Below are positions 1-8,150 of a DNA stretch of 51,577 nucleotides, one piece after another (position 1 is the stretch's first letter; every line of letters begins with the position of its first letter). The translations under genes and the position numbers were made by a program. The DNA comes from Bacteroidota bacterium (GTDB lineage: Bacteria > Bacteroidota > Bacteroidia > Chitinophagales > Chitinophagaceae). Where the stretch lies: assembly GCA_023433345.1 (NCBI GenBank), contig JAEZDA010000095.1, positions 1-51,577 on the forward strand. The letters run 5' to 3'. The notes beneath the pieces are model-generated. The model was not told where the DNA came from. It was given only the letters and a program-made list of their open reading frames with translations, and did no database searches.

Positions 1-105
1 GGTGAAGATATAGTGAAGGGCTATGTGCCGGACTTGAAGCGAAAAAGCCCGCCACGGCCAGCGGCCGGGGGGCGCCCAAACCTTCTTATTTCTAACGATG
101 TTTAA
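1..105 (+). CDS. C-terminal end of an upstream gene (partial, unrecognised)
   Basis: Frame 1 is open from the first base of the window to a TAA at 103-105 and encodes 34 residues. They begin GEDIVKGYVP, pass through a Pro/Arg-rich stretch and end LLISNDV. The stretch is GC-rich compared with what follows. If real, it is the tail of a gene entering from the left and overlaps the stop of the convergent barrel gene by 14 bases. I do not recognise the family from so few residues. The open frame could be chance, so confidence is low. Confidence 0.35.
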   Translation, partial: GEDIVKGYVPDLKRKSPPRPAAGGRPNLLISNDV

Positions 106-661
106 ATTGATAGAACAGGCCCACCTGGAACACACGATTCTGATATTTAAGCGCGGGGTTCTCGGTGAAATCTGTTAAGCCAAGATTATAACGTGCGTCT
201 ATCCCTAACCGTGACTTAGTAATGTATCCGAGGCCGAACGACCACGCGAAGTCGAAAGTTTTAAAATTGTCTTTGATGTCGGTTTCATCATCGCCATCAT
301 CTCGTGTTGCTTTGATAAGAAAACCTGCCTGTGGACCGGTCTGCAGACGCACGCCATTGTTGAACATATATTGAAACATCACGGGAACGTTTATGTAGCC
401 CAACTTATATTTTTCGTCGGAGATGTCAATGTCTGCGCCCTGGTTGGAATAAACGACCTCGGGTTGAACGGCAAAATGTTTACTCATGTGAATATGTGCG
501 AGGCCGCCTCCGTGGAAGCCAAGCCTGGAGTTGAGGATAGCCGGTCCGTTTGCTTCAATGTCGGAAATATTCAACCCAGCTTTGAGCCCCCAATGCACAC
601 GTTGTGAATAGCCGGTAATTGTAGCGAGGCAAAATGCGATCGCTGTGATAGTCTTTTTCAT
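92..661 (-). CDS. Outer-membrane beta-barrel protein, PorT-like
   Basis: This 189-residue protein has an N-terminal signal peptide (MKKTITAIAFCLATITGYSQ, cleavage probably after the Gln). The rest alternates short amphipathic strands with glycines, for example GLKAGLNISDI near the start and FQVGLFYQFKHR at the end. The closing aromatic strand is typical of Bacteroidota eight-strand barrels annotated as porin family or PorT family (OMP_b-brl_2). It should reside in the outer membrane; its substrate or partner cannot be told from sequence. It is monocistronic, with 71 bases separating it from the next gene on the same strand. The family name PorT does not mean it is the T9SS component PorT itself, which is longer. 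Confidence 0.8.
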   Translation of the reverse strand: MKKTITAIAFCLATITGYSQRVHWGLKAGLNISDIEANGPAILNSRLGFHGGGLAHIHMSKHFAVQPEVVYSNQGADIDISDEKYKLGYINVPVMFQYMFNNGVRLQTGPQAGFLIKATRDDGDDETDIKDNFKTFDFAWSFGLGYITKSRLGIDARYNLGLTDFTENPALKYQNRVFQVGLFYQFKHR

Positions 662-732
662 AATGGTTATTTTTTAGCACACCATTATGCAGTTTCTATA
701 CCAACATTATTATTCAGTAAACTTAAAGTTAT

Positions 733-1164
733 TTAAAGGTCGCGCGCCCTTTTACCAAAAACAAGAATGCTTGCACGGCCTTTAAGCAAGTTTCCTTTTG
801 TGCGGTATTTAAATTCAAAATTTCTTATAAACCTGCCTTGCGGTGAAATATGAATGATCTTGCTTTCTTGCCCCGGTGTAAAATCCTGCTCTATGGCGGG
901 AGCGAGCTTATCTCCATTTTGAAATACAACATTGAATTCTTTCACACGCACCTCACGCTCTTCTACACGAAACCTTACATCAGTAAATTGATAGCTGCTG
1001 TTCACCATCAATTCATCAGTATCTTTTCCAAAGTCCACCCGCTTCTCTCCCAATAATTCCCAGCCTTCTTCCACTGCTATACTTTTTCTCGCCGGTCCGC
1101 AGGCAGCGAGGGTTACCATTAATGCAAAACAAAGGACGCGAAACAGGATTTTAGTTTTTCTCAT
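733..1164 (-). CDS. Small putative lipoprotein of unknown function
   Basis: This 143-residue protein starts MRKTKILFRVLCF and carries a lipobox (LAAC at about residues 19-22), so it should be a lipid-anchored envelope protein. The frame is open 22 codons further upstream, but that extension would run through the terminator hairpin at 1194-1218 and would bury the signal peptide, so I chose the ATG at 1162-1164. The mature part opens with WELLGEKRVDFGKDTDEL and has alternating beta strands ending in a basic tail. This W-x-x-LG-x-x-x-V, D-x-D pattern resembles DUF2541-like small periplasmic beta proteins; that assignment is tentative. No catalytic motif is seen. Confidence 0.7.
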   Translation of the reverse strand: MRKTKILFRVLCFALMVTLAACGPARKSIAVEEGWELLGEKRVDFGKDTDELMVNSSYQFTDVRFRVEEREVRVKEFNVVFQNGDKLAPAIEQDFTPGQESKIIHISPQGRFIRNFEFKYRTKGNLLKGRASILVFGKRARDL

Positions 1165-1193
1165 TCCAAAAAGGTTTAGGCCGTAAAAATAGA

Positions 1194-1218
1194 AAAACCC
1201 GGCCATTGGCCGGGTTTT
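1194..1218 (-). terminator. Rho-independent terminator
   Basis: A perfect 11-bp stem (AAAACCCGGCC against GGCCGGGTTTT) with a 3-base ATT loop lies 24 bases downstream of the leftward four-helix protein gene. On the minus strand it is followed by a T-rich run. It separates that gene from the lipoprotein gene. Confidence 0.85.
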
Positions 1219-1241
1219 CTTTGCTACCACTATTTATATTA

Positions 1242-1700
1242 TTATTTATATGCGTCACGCATTTTTTTAATAATATCGTGTGAAGTTTTTAAAGAGGCTT
1301 GTTGATCTGTGATCAATTGTCTTGTTTCAACATCCATTTCAGCATCCGTTGCAAGCGCAGTGCGGTATGCCTTCTGAGCTGCATCTTCTCCAAATTCGCA
1401 TGATTCGAGAGTAGCTTTTCTGTCATTGCCGGAAAAAGCTGCTTTAACATCCATCCAGGCCTGGTAAATTTTTCCCGGAACTGTTTGTCCCTCTGCAGGA
1501 TCCCCGCCCAGCTTAAGAACCTGAGATGTAAGTTCACTTTTATATTTGCGGCTCTCATCTGCCATTTTATTGAAAGTAGCCTTTAAATCGAGATCACCGT
1601 CTTTCAATTCTTCCACAGCTTTTTCATAACCTGTTATGCGATCGTGATTGATCTTGATAAGGTCGTTAAGTGTTTCCGTTAAACTTGTTGTTGTAGTCAT
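1242..1700 (-). CDS. PA2169 family four-helix-bundle protein (DUF2383, ferritin-like)
   Basis: This 152-residue protein has no signal peptide and is almost entirely helical. Its opening LNDLIKINHDRITGYEKAVE and the later KMADESRKYKSEL match the ferritin-like four-helix PA2169/DUF2383 family. Helix 1 and helix 2 carry the Glu/His pattern of that fold (ITGYEKA; ADESRKY). Family members are common in stress-induced or biofilm-induced loci; their reaction is not established. The gene lies 17 bases after a micro membrane protein gene on the same strand, so the two are probably cotranscribed, and it ends in a strong terminator. A cytoplasmic or cytoplasm-facing stress role is inference from the family. 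Confidence 0.88.
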   Translation of the reverse strand: MTTTTSLTETLNDLIKINHDRITGYEKAVEELKDGDLDLKATFNKMADESRKYKSELTSQVLKLGGDPAEGQTVPGKIYQAWMDVKAAFSGNDRKATLESCEFGEDAAQKAYRTALATDAEMDVETRQLITDQQASLKTSHDIIKKMRDAYK

Positions 1701-1717
1701 ACCTCTAGTTTTTGAGT

Positions 1718-2011
1718 TTATAAATTTGTTTTTCGTTTTTTAATTCTTTTTACGGTGAATTTTCCGTCAACTAATTTTTCGTTTTTATTGCTCCGGGAGC
1801 CTCCTCTTCTAAACAATATCATAAGCAGGATCAACACAATCACCGCACCCGCTATCCATACCGGCGTTTCCAAATACCAGAGTCGCTCGGCTGTTGTAAC
1901 ATATGTGCTTTCAGTTGTGTCCTGAGAGAAACAGCTTAAGCTGTACCCAACTGCAATCAAAAAAGAAAATAGTGCTTTCAATCCTCTGCTTATACTCAAA
2001 CACGAAGCCAT
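1718..2011 (-). CDS. Micro membrane protein, paralogue 1 of 3
   Basis: The preferred start (MASCLSISRGLKALFS) gives 97 residues; the frame is open 11 codons further upstream. The protein has a signal peptide ending near CFSQ, a short Thr-rich linker (DTTESTYVTT), then WYLETPVWIAGAVIVLILLM as one transmembrane segment, followed by a strongly basic tail (RRGGSRSNKN and KRIKKRKTN). This architecture, and the W-Y-x-x-x-P-x-W motif before the membrane segment, is shared with the two neighbouring small genes at 2.2 and 2.6 kb. The function is unknown. It lies directly upstream of the PA2169-like gene on the same strand. Confidence 0.65.
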   Translation of the reverse strand: MASCLSISRGLKALFSFLIAVGYSLSCFSQDTTESTYVTTAERLWYLETPVWIAGAVIVLILLMILFRRGGSRSNKNEKLVDGKFTVKRIKKRKTNL

Positions 2012-2169
2012 TTTTATTTTTAGCAAGGGCTGGTTTATTATCAATCAGAATCGATGTGCTCCCGGGGAATTTCGTCTACACGCTAACACATAGGAACCTT
2101 TCAAAGCACCAATGAACTGAGATGTAAGAATGGCACTGAATTTTATGTATGAGTGATAAAACATTTATT

Positions 2170-2406
2170 ATGACTAATCAAATGAAACAAAAAGCCGGAA
2201 ATTTTTACTGGAGGTTCATTGCCCTGCTGTTTGCGGCAATGATGAGTATTCCCGTGTTTGCCCAGGAGGATAAGAAGATTGATGTTGATATAGACACTGA
2301 TGGCGATAGTGCTTCAGGTATTTTCAGCCAACCATGGGTTTGGGTTGTTGGTGGTGCTGTTTTTATTCTTTTATTAGTAGCCTTACTGCGGAACAACAAG
2401 AAGTAG
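2170..2406 (+). CDS. Micro membrane protein, paralogue 2 of 3
   Basis: This is a protein of 78 residues if translation starts at MTNQMKQKAG; starts at 2149 and 2182 are also possible, and no ribosome-binding site decides between them. A signal peptide (FIALLFAAMMSIPVFAQ) is followed by a short acidic linker rich in Asp (KKIDVDIDTDGD). Then comes QPWVWVVGGAVFILLLVALL, a single C-terminal membrane segment, and a short basic tail (RNNKK). The core PWVWVVGGAV is identical to that of the gene at 2462-2719 on the opposite strand. The gene is convergent with that paralogue, and the two share a terminator hairpin. No function can be assigned. Confidence 0.7.
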   Translation: MTNQMKQKAGNFYWRFIALLFAAMMSIPVFAQEDKKIDVDIDTDGDSASGIFSQPWVWVVGGAVFILLLVALLRNNKK

Positions 2407-2417
2407 AGTGATATAAA

Positions 2418-2446
2418 AAAGGGTGACATTTAAATGCCACCCTTTA
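2418..2446. terminator. Bidirectional terminator between convergent micro-protein genes
   Basis: The hairpin has outer arms AAAGGGTG and CACCCTTT, one inner mismatch and an AT-rich loop. It is flanked by an A-run on the left and a T-run on the right, so it can act on either strand between the convergent genes ending at 2406 and 2462. Confidence 0.75.
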
Positions 2447-2461
2447 TTTTCTTGAAGATGA

Positions 2462-2719
2462 TTAAACATCTTTTTCCACCGTTTTTGTATAAGTTACCTG
2501 GTCAGTTCTCCCTTTATTTCCACCGCCGCGAAGTAATCCGATAAGCAATAGCAACAGTACTGCTCCTCCTACCACCCATACCCAGGGCTGAACGTACCAT
2601 TCTTCTCGTGTGGAAGTTGTAGTGGTTGTAGTTACCGAGTTCGTCCCGCTGTCCTGAGCAAGTACCTGCACGGCAGCGAGAAAAAGGAAGCTCAGTAATA
2701 GGTTCCATTTCCTGATCAT
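2462..2719 (-). CDS. Micro membrane protein, paralogue 3 of 3
   Basis: This 85-residue protein starts MIRKWNLLLSFLFLAAVQVLAQ, a clear signal peptide. A Thr-rich linker follows (SVTTTTTTSTREEWY), then QPWVWVVGGAVLLLLLIGLL as a single membrane segment, then a Gly-rich basic tail (RGGGNKGRTDQ). It shares the PWVWVVGGAV core with the gene at 2170-2406 and the Thr-rich linker plus WY motif with the one at 1718-2011. A role in envelope stress can only be guessed from the neighbouring PA2169-like gene. Confidence 0.75.
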   Translation of the reverse strand: MIRKWNLLLSFLFLAAVQVLAQDSGTNSVTTTTTTSTREEWYVQPWVWVVGGAVLLLLLIGLLRGGGNKGRTDQVTYTKTVEKDV

Positions 2720-2816
2720 AGTTTCTGATTTTATAAATTAATGATGTGTTTGTTCCTTTAATTCAACAAATGCGCCAATATTGCCGGTTTCGAAGTCAAC
2801 AACTGTTTCATCACAT

Positions 2817-2824
2817 TATATTTG
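2817..2824 (+). promoter_or_regulatory. Putative -7 promoter element of uvrA
   Basis: TATATTTG exactly matches the Bacteroidota -7 consensus TAnnTTTG. It ends 12 bases before the uvrA ATG, which implies a very short leader. No TTTG is visible at the usual -33 distance, so this is a weak call. Confidence 0.4.
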
Positions 2825-2836
2825 TATCCCGCAAAA

Positions 2837-5701
2837 ATGGCTAAAGCAAAGAAAATACAGGAAAAGGAAGGTGAAGAATTCATTGAAGTATTTGGTGCAC
2901 GCGAGCACAATCTTAAAAATATCGATATCAGAATTCCTAAGAACAAGCTTGTTGTTTTTACCGGAGTGAGCGGAAGCGGAAAATCATCGCTCGCTTTCGA
3001 CACGATCTACAATGAAGGCCAGCGGAGATATATGGAAAGTTTCTCTGCATATGCAAGGCAGTTTGTAGGCGATATGGAGCGACCGGATGTAGACAAGATA
3101 ACCGGACTTTCCCCAGTGATTTCCATAGAGCAAAAGACCACCAATAAGAATCCCAGGAGCACCGTGGGAACAATCACGGAGATCTATGATTTCCTGCGCC
3201 TACTCTTTGCACGGGCAAGTGATGCGTATAGTTATGCAACCGGGAAGAAAATGGTAAAGTTCAGTGAGGAAGAAATTGTTTCAACCGTAATCTCAAAATA
3301 CGCGAATAAGAAAATAAGTGTTCTTGCTCCATTAATACGTGGCCGGAAAGGGCATTACAGGGAATTGTTTGAAGATATAAGGAAGAAGGGTTTTTTAAAA
3401 GTGAGGGTTGACGGGGATATTCTTGATCTTGCTCCGCGAATGCAGGTTGACAGGTATAAAATTCACGACATTGAGGTTGTGGTTGACCGGATGAAGGTAA
3501 GCCCGGAGTTTCATGTAAGATTAAGCCAGAGCGTGCAGAAGGCCCTGCAGATGGGGAAAGGCTTACTGTTTATCCTTGTAAATGATGAAGCGGAGGTAGC
3601 TCAATTCAGCAGGCAGCTCATGTGTCTTGATACGGGCGTAAGTTATGAAGAACCATCGCCCAATGCGTTTTCATTTAATTCTCCTTATGGCGCTTGCCCG
3701 GTTTGCAAAGGTTTAGGGTCCATTTACCGGGTGAATATGGAATCGATTATCCCTGACCGTGAGTTGTCTGTTAAGGAAGGCGCGGTAGCTCCTCTTGGAG
3801 AAGAGAGGGAAGCATATGTATACAAGCAGGTTCAACAGCTGGCAAAAAAGCATAAATTCAGTTTAGATAAACCTGTTAAAGATCTTTCAGTAACTGCTTT
3901 GAACCTTTTGCTGTATGGAAAAGAAAAGATTGATGAAAAAAATATTGATGAATCAGAGGAGATAGGGGCAGAAGAAGATACTTATTATCAAACAGAATAC
4001 GAGGGCGTGGTGAACATGGTGCGGAGATGGTATGCATCGCCAAATACAAGTGAGGGCGTAAGGCAATGGGCGGAACAATTTATGAAGCTTTTTGAATGCC
4101 CGGAATGTAAGGGCATGCGCTTAAAGAAGGAGAGTCTGTGGTTTAAAGTTAATGATCGCAACATCGCTGAATTAAGCGATATGGATCTTGATAAACTTGT
4201 AGAGTGGTTTGAAAATATAGAGAAAAATTTAAGTGACAGGCAAAATGCAATTGCCCGGGATGTACTAAAAGAAATAAGGGCGAGGCTGGGGTTTTTGCTG
4301 GATGTGGGTCTTACCTATCTCACGCTAAGCCGGCCGTCCCGTAGTCTTAGTGGTGGAGAGTATCAACGCATCAGGCTGGCCACTCAAATAGGTTCACAAC
4401 TCAGAGGAATTACATACATTCTGGATGAGCCCAGCATTGGGCTTCACCAGCGCGATAATCAAAGGCTTATAAACGCTTTAAAGAACCTGCGCGATATTGG
4501 AAACAGCGTATTGGTTGTTGAGCATGATAAGGATATCATGCTCGCCTCCGATCATTTGGTGGACATTGGTCCGAAGGCGGGAGCGCATGGTGGAAGAGTG
4601 GTGGCGGAAGGCAGACCAGATGAGGTGTTGAAGTCATCATCGGAAACCGCCCGTTATCTCAATGGAGATCTTGGAATTGAAATTCCCACTGAAAGAAGAA
4701 AGGGAAATGGAAAGTTTATTGAGCTAAAGGGTGCAAGCGGGCATAATCTCAAAAAAGTATCCATAAAATTTCCGCTGGGCAAATTCATTCTTGTTACAGG
4801 TGTTAGCGGTAGCGGTAAAAGTACGTTGGTGAACGAAACCTTATATCCTTTACTTCATAACCATTGTTATTCCGCCACCAAAGACCCCATGCCTTATACG
4901 TCGATAAAAGGGCTTGATGAAATTGATAAAGTTATTGAGATCGATCAAAGCCCGATCGGCAGAACACCAAGAAGTAATCCTGCCACATACTGCGGATTTT
5001 TTACCGACATCCGAACTCTTTTTGCATCAGTTCCGGAGGCGAAGATCAGGGGCTATGCTGCCGGCAGGTTTTCCTTTAACGTGAAGAGCGGAAGATGCGA
5101 TGTATGCGAGGGTGGAGGTATGAGAGTGATAGAAATGAACTTCCTTCCTGATGTATATGTGCACTGCGAAAAGTGTAACGGCAAACGTTACAATCGCGAA
5201 ACCCTGGAAATACGCTACAAAGGGAAATCGATCAGTGATGTGCTGAATATGACGGTTGATGAAGCGGTTGAGTTCTTTAATGCGGTTCCGTTTATTTACA
5301 GAAAGATCAAAGTTTTGCAGGAAGTAGGGCTGGGGTACATTACACTGGGCCAGAGCGCGGTAACCTTAAGCGGCGGTGAGGCTCAGCGTGTGAAGCTTGC
5401 TACAGAGCTGGGAAAGAGGGATACGGGAAAAACTTTTTACATACTTGACGAACCTACAACGGGTTTGCACTTCCAGGATATACAGCATTTGCTTGACGTA
5501 TTGAATAAACTTGTTGATCGCGGCAATACCGTTCTCGTCATTGAGCACAATATGGATATGATCAAGGTAGCCGATCACGTAATAGATATCGGGCCTGAGG
5601 GCGGTGGCGGTGGCGGCAATGTTTTATTTGAGGGTGTTCCGGAAGACCTGATAAAAATCAAAGGGAGTCACACTGCAATTTATTTAAAGGCGGAACTATA
5701 A
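2837..5701 (+). CDS. uvrA: UvrABC excinuclease subunit A
   Basis: This 954-residue ABC-type ATPase recognises helix-distorting DNA lesions and hands them to UvrB in nucleotide excision repair. Both nucleotide-binding domains are complete. The Walker A motifs are GVSGSGKSS near residue 43 and GVSGSGKST in the second half. The signatures LSGGEYQRIRLATQ and LSGGEAQRVKLATE are each followed by ILDEP. Zinc-binding Cys pairs are visible: CPVCKG with CPECKG in the first half and CDVCEGGG with CEKCNG in the second. The length is normal for the family. I start at the ATG at 2837 (MAKAKKIQ); an in-frame TTG five codons upstream lies inside a promoter-like element. The gene is monocistronic and closed by a terminator. 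Confidence 0.97.
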   Translation: MAKAKKIQEKEGEEFIEVFGAREHNLKNIDIRIPKNKLVVFTGVSGSGKSSLAFDTIYNEGQRRYMESFSAYARQFVGDMERPDVDKITGLSPVISIEQKTTNKNPRSTVGTITEIYDFLRLLFARASDAYSYATGKKMVKFSEEEIVSTVISKYANKKISVLAPLIRGRKGHYRELFEDIRKKGFLKVRVDGDILDLAPRMQVDRYKIHDIEVVVDRMKVSPEFHVRLSQSVQKALQMGKGLLFILVNDEAEVAQFSRQLMCLDTGVSYEEPSPNAFSFNSPYGACPVCKGLGSIYRVNMESIIPDRELSVKEGAVAPLGEEREAYVYKQVQQLAKKHKFSLDKPVKDLSVTALNLLLYGKEKIDEKNIDESEEIGAEEDTYYQTEYEGVVNMVRRWYASPNTSEGVRQWAEQFMKLFECPECKGMRLKKESLWFKVNDRNIAELSDMDLDKLVEWFENIEKNLSDRQNAIARDVLKEIRARLGFLLDVGLTYLTLSRPSRSLSGGEYQRIRLATQIGSQLRGITYILDEPSIGLHQRDNQRLINALKNLRDIGNSVLVVEHDKDIMLASDHLVDIGPKAGAHGGRVVAEGRPDEVLKSSSETARYLNGDLGIEIPTERRKGNGKFIELKGASGHNLKKVSIKFPLGKFILVTGVSGSGKSTLVNETLYPLLHNHCYSATKDPMPYTSIKGLDEIDKVIEIDQSPIGRTPRSNPATYCGFFTDIRTLFASVPEAKIRGYAAGRFSFNVKSGRCDVCEGGGMRVIEMNFLPDVYVHCEKCNGKRYNRETLEIRYKGKSISDVLNMTVDEAVEFFNAVPFIYRKIKVLQEVGLGYITLGQSAVTLSGGEAQRVKLATELGKRDTGKTFYILDEPTTGLHFQDIQHLLDVLNKLVDRGNTVLVIEHNMDMIKVADHVIDIGPEGGGGGGNVLFEGVPEDLIKIKGSHTAIYLKAEL

Positions 5702-5734
5702 AAAAAATCCACGCCTCGTATTGCATGGATTTTT
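5702..5734 (+). terminator. uvrA terminator
   Basis: Directly after the uvrA stop codon, AAAAATCCACGC pairs with GCATGGATTTTT (12 bp with one C/A mismatch) around an 8-base loop and ends in a T-run. The remaining stretch to 5871 holds no gene I can support. Confidence 0.65.
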
Positions 5735-5871
5735 AAAAAGGGGCAAGGCATGTTAACGAAGTAACATCGTGGTTTCAGGGGTATTCAGTGTGCATGACTG
5801 CACATCGTTTTCCAGGGAGTCTCTCTTCAGTTATATACCTTGCACGTCCTTTTTTCTATCAATCAAAATTT

Positions 5872-6219
5872 TCACCTTACAGCTGTTTTTCCCTGCTGCA
5901 CGTGGCCATCGTGGCTTTCACAGTGATAGGTGTAAGTTCCTTTCTTTAATTTTTTTATTGTTGTTATTTTAGAATGAATGATCTGTAAGTTGCTGACTAT
6001 CTCTCCGCTTTCATATCGTAATTCAAATTTCACAGGCCTGCCGTCATCAGTTCTTACCTGAATCTCCATTTCATCTGCACCTGATTGCCACACTTTTACT
6101 TCTTTAATTTTCAGAATGCTTTCTCCCCGGGCTGTTAAAATGAACATCATCAGCATTGAGCAGATGGCAACAATCACCATCCTGTACATTCCGGGGTTGA
6201 AGTTGAAACTGTTCTTCAT
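5872..6219 (-). CDS. Small exported protein of unknown function
   Basis: This 115-residue protein starts MKNSFNFNPGMYRM. A long hydrophobic segment (VIVAICSMLMMFILTA) acts as a signal anchor or a signal peptide cleaved near ARGES. The remaining 80 or so residues look like one small beta-sandwich: WQSGADEMEIQVRTDDGRPV, then KKLKKGTYTYHCESHDGHV. The frame is open 17 codons further upstream, but that would overlap the preceding barrel gene; the chosen start leaves a 5-base gap and suggests cotranscription with it. The pattern resembles small secreted beta-sandwich modules that handle extended peptides, but I see no specific family motif. Confidence 0.6.
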   Translation of the reverse strand: MKNSFNFNPGMYRMVIVAICSMLMMFILTARGESILKIKEVKVWQSGADEMEIQVRTDDGRPVKFELRYESGEIVSNLQIIHSKITTIKKLKKGTYTYHCESHDGHVQQGKTAVR

Positions 6220-6224
6220 ATCAA

Positions 6225-7211
6225 TTAATAAAAATGAGGACAGCGTGTTTGTTTTCTCATTCTTCCCCACTCGTTATTTGCAGGCCCGAGTTTTATACCA
6301 AGCTTCACCAGGAATGAGAAATATGCATCCATGTTTTTTGAATTGCCTCTTTGCGTGCCTGGTTCATACCTGCTGACACCAGGCGTTACTATACCAACGG
6401 TTTTGTCATGAATCTGCCTTGCTATTATTGCATCAGAAGGGTTAAGGTAAACGCTGAAATAGTATGGGTCGATGTAGGTAGTGCTTACGTCATCAATATA
6501 GTCAGTGAATGTTTTTCTATATAATAGTTCCACGCCCGCAGTTATGTTGCTGTTGAACACTCTTTTAATTCCGCATCCCATAGGAATATTCATTTGCGTA
6601 AGCTTGTAGGGCTTTTTCTCAGGATATTCAGCCATGCCCTGCCCTTCGGTTCTCAAAGGGTGCAGATCATGCCATGAAACCGATCCGTTAGCATGTGTTA
6701 TTGAGCCTTGCGGATTGAATTTAAAAATTCCCACCCCGATAAAACCATAAGGTTGATATGTCGGCTCATATTCTTCATCTTCAGAGAAAATTAGTGTAGG
6801 AAAAAGTTCTATGGCACCGTAGGCTTCAAACATGTCACTCCTGAAGTTCAGATTTCTTTGCTTTCGCCACAGTTCATTTACGCCCTTCGTATTGATAATA
6901 TTATCTCTTCCGGACACGTAGGTGTACTGAGCAGCCAGCCGGAGCCCGATCCATTTTTGAGGATAAACCGAAATGAAAGCTCCTTTCATCATCTTTGTAA
7001 GTTCGAGGTTTACATCTTTTACGAACTTCGTTCCGTAACCAGCATTTCCTCCGAGGTCGCCGAGAAAAAAAGTGGGGCCAAAATTCAACCCTAATTCAAC
7101 TTCCATGTTTCGCCCAAAAATCAAATGCTGTGCTTCTGAGGAGGCGCCGCTGGTTAGGAGGCTTATTATGAGGCCTGATTTTATTATGATCTTGGGTAAA
7201 AAGGTCTTCAT
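6225..7211 (-). CDS. Outer-membrane beta-barrel protein, DUF6089-like
   Basis: This 328-residue protein starts MKTFLPKIIIKSG, and its signal peptide ends near SSEAQ. The mature protein opens with a beta-strand containing LGLNFGPTFFLGDLGG, close to the YYxGD(L/I)GG hallmark of the Bacteroidota DUF6089 barrel family. It continues with aromatic, glycine-rich strands such as YGFIGVGIFKFNP and ends with AYFSFLVKLGIKLG. Outer-membrane location follows from the family; the function is unknown. The frame allows nine extra N-terminal residues, but the chosen ATG sits right before the signal peptide. It probably forms a two-gene unit with the small exported protein that follows it. Confidence 0.8.
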   Translation of the reverse strand: MKTFLPKIIIKSGLIISLLTSGASSEAQHLIFGRNMEVELGLNFGPTFFLGDLGGNAGYGTKFVKDVNLELTKMMKGAFISVYPQKWIGLRLAAQYTYVSGRDNIINTKGVNELWRKQRNLNFRSDMFEAYGAIELFPTLIFSEDEEYEPTYQPYGFIGVGIFKFNPQGSITHANGSVSWHDLHPLRTEGQGMAEYPEKKPYKLTQMNIPMGCGIKRVFNSNITAGVELLYRKTFTDYIDDVSTTYIDPYYFSVYLNPSDAIIARQIHDKTVGIVTPGVSRYEPGTQRGNSKNMDAYFSFLVKLGIKLGPANNEWGRMRKQTRCPHFY

Positions 7212-7299
7212 TAGGGCTGAATTTGGACTTGTACGCATAGCCTGCGTGATAGAACCAAATTCTTAAACGAAAGATTGTTTCCTTTTATTGCACGGGAAA

Positions 7300-7758
7300 T
7301 TAAATTTTGCGGCAGTAATCCATACCGATATGCGGAATGTCATCTTCCAGGTATTGCTGCCCAACGGAATAAAAACCCAGCGCTGTATAAAAATTAAGCA
7401 GATATAGCTGCGCACTAATATGTATAGAATTTACATTGAAAATGGTAAGCGTCTCTTCAATAGCCCTCTTCATCATTTCTTTTCCCAAGCCAAGTTTTCG
7501 ATGAGTTTTCGCAACTAACACTCTTCCGATGCTGGCAGAGTCACCTGGCTTTCCGGGCGGGATCAATCTTGCATAAGCAACAAGCACCTCACCACTCCAT
7601 GCGCACAGGTGAAGGCTTTTCAAATCAAGGCCATCAGGGTCAAGATAATTGCAACGCTGTTCAACCACGAAAACCTCCGCACGCAACTTTAAAATACTGT
7701 ATAGCTGTAAAGATGTTAGTTCTGAAAAATTTTGGGTCGTCCATTGTAGTTGCGTCAT
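7300..7758 (-). CDS. elaA: GNAT N-acetyltransferase, ElaA type
   Basis: This 152-residue single-domain GNAT protein contains LRAEVFVVEQRCNYLDPDG, the ElaA-type N-terminal signature. The acetyl-CoA loop is RKLGLGK (R/Q-x-x-G-x-G/A), within IGRVLVAKTHRKLGLGKEMM. Near the C-terminus LLNFYTALGFYSVG is the usual GNAT strand 6/7 region. It should transfer an acetyl group from acetyl-CoA to an unidentified amine. Its ATG overlaps the stop of the haemoglobin gene by 4 bases, so the two are translationally coupled; it is the last gene of the six-gene leftward operon. Confidence 0.9.
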   Translation of the reverse strand: MTQLQWTTQNFSELTSLQLYSILKLRAEVFVVEQRCNYLDPDGLDLKSLHLCAWSGEVLVAYARLIPPGKPGDSASIGRVLVAKTHRKLGLGKEMMKRAIEETLTIFNVNSIHISAQLYLLNFYTALGFYSVGQQYLEDDIPHIGMDYCRKI

Positions 7759-8150
7759 ATCAAAGATTCATTTGCTTTATCCATTTTCAATTGCATGATT
7801 TCTGCAATTGCGCGGGCTCTCGTTTTTGCCTTATTTGCAACCGGTCCTTCAAACAATTGATCAATTGTTGCGTTAAATGATGACAGCCATGCATCGAAAT
7901 GCGCAGGTGTTAAGGGGACTATCCGGTTAATATCGAAATGTTTTTCCATTGCGTTCTTGCGATAGACCGGGTTATCCAGTAAAATTGTTTCCCAGAAGTC
8001 AGTGATCAATGGTATGTGATGATCCCAATCGATCTTGATAATATCAGTGAATATTCTACCAATAATCGGATCGGTTTTTACCAGGTCGTAAAATTCAATA
8101 ACAAAGGTTAAAATATCTTCTCTTGTTGCGATATCAGGTTTAATAGCCAT
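7755..8150 (-). CDS. Group III truncated haemoglobin
   Basis: This 131-residue globin of the trHb group III class contains FYDLVKTDPIIGRIF, then ITDFWETIL (the distal Phe-Trp pair), KHFDINRIVPLTPAHFDAWL with the proximal haem ligand at about His84, and a final helix. Group III globins bind haem and ligands such as O2 or NO; their physiological partner is poorly known. The gene overlaps the end of rarA by 11 bases and the start of elaA by 4, so it is embedded in the operon. A role in NO or redox stress alongside a replication-stress gene is plausible but inferred only from proximity. Confidence 0.92.
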   Translation of the reverse strand: MAIKPDIATREDILTFVIEFYDLVKTDPIIGRIFTDIIKIDWDHHIPLITDFWETILLDNPVYRKNAMEKHFDINRIVPLTPAHFDAWLSSFNATIDQLFEGPVANKAKTRARAIAEIMQLKMDKANESLI

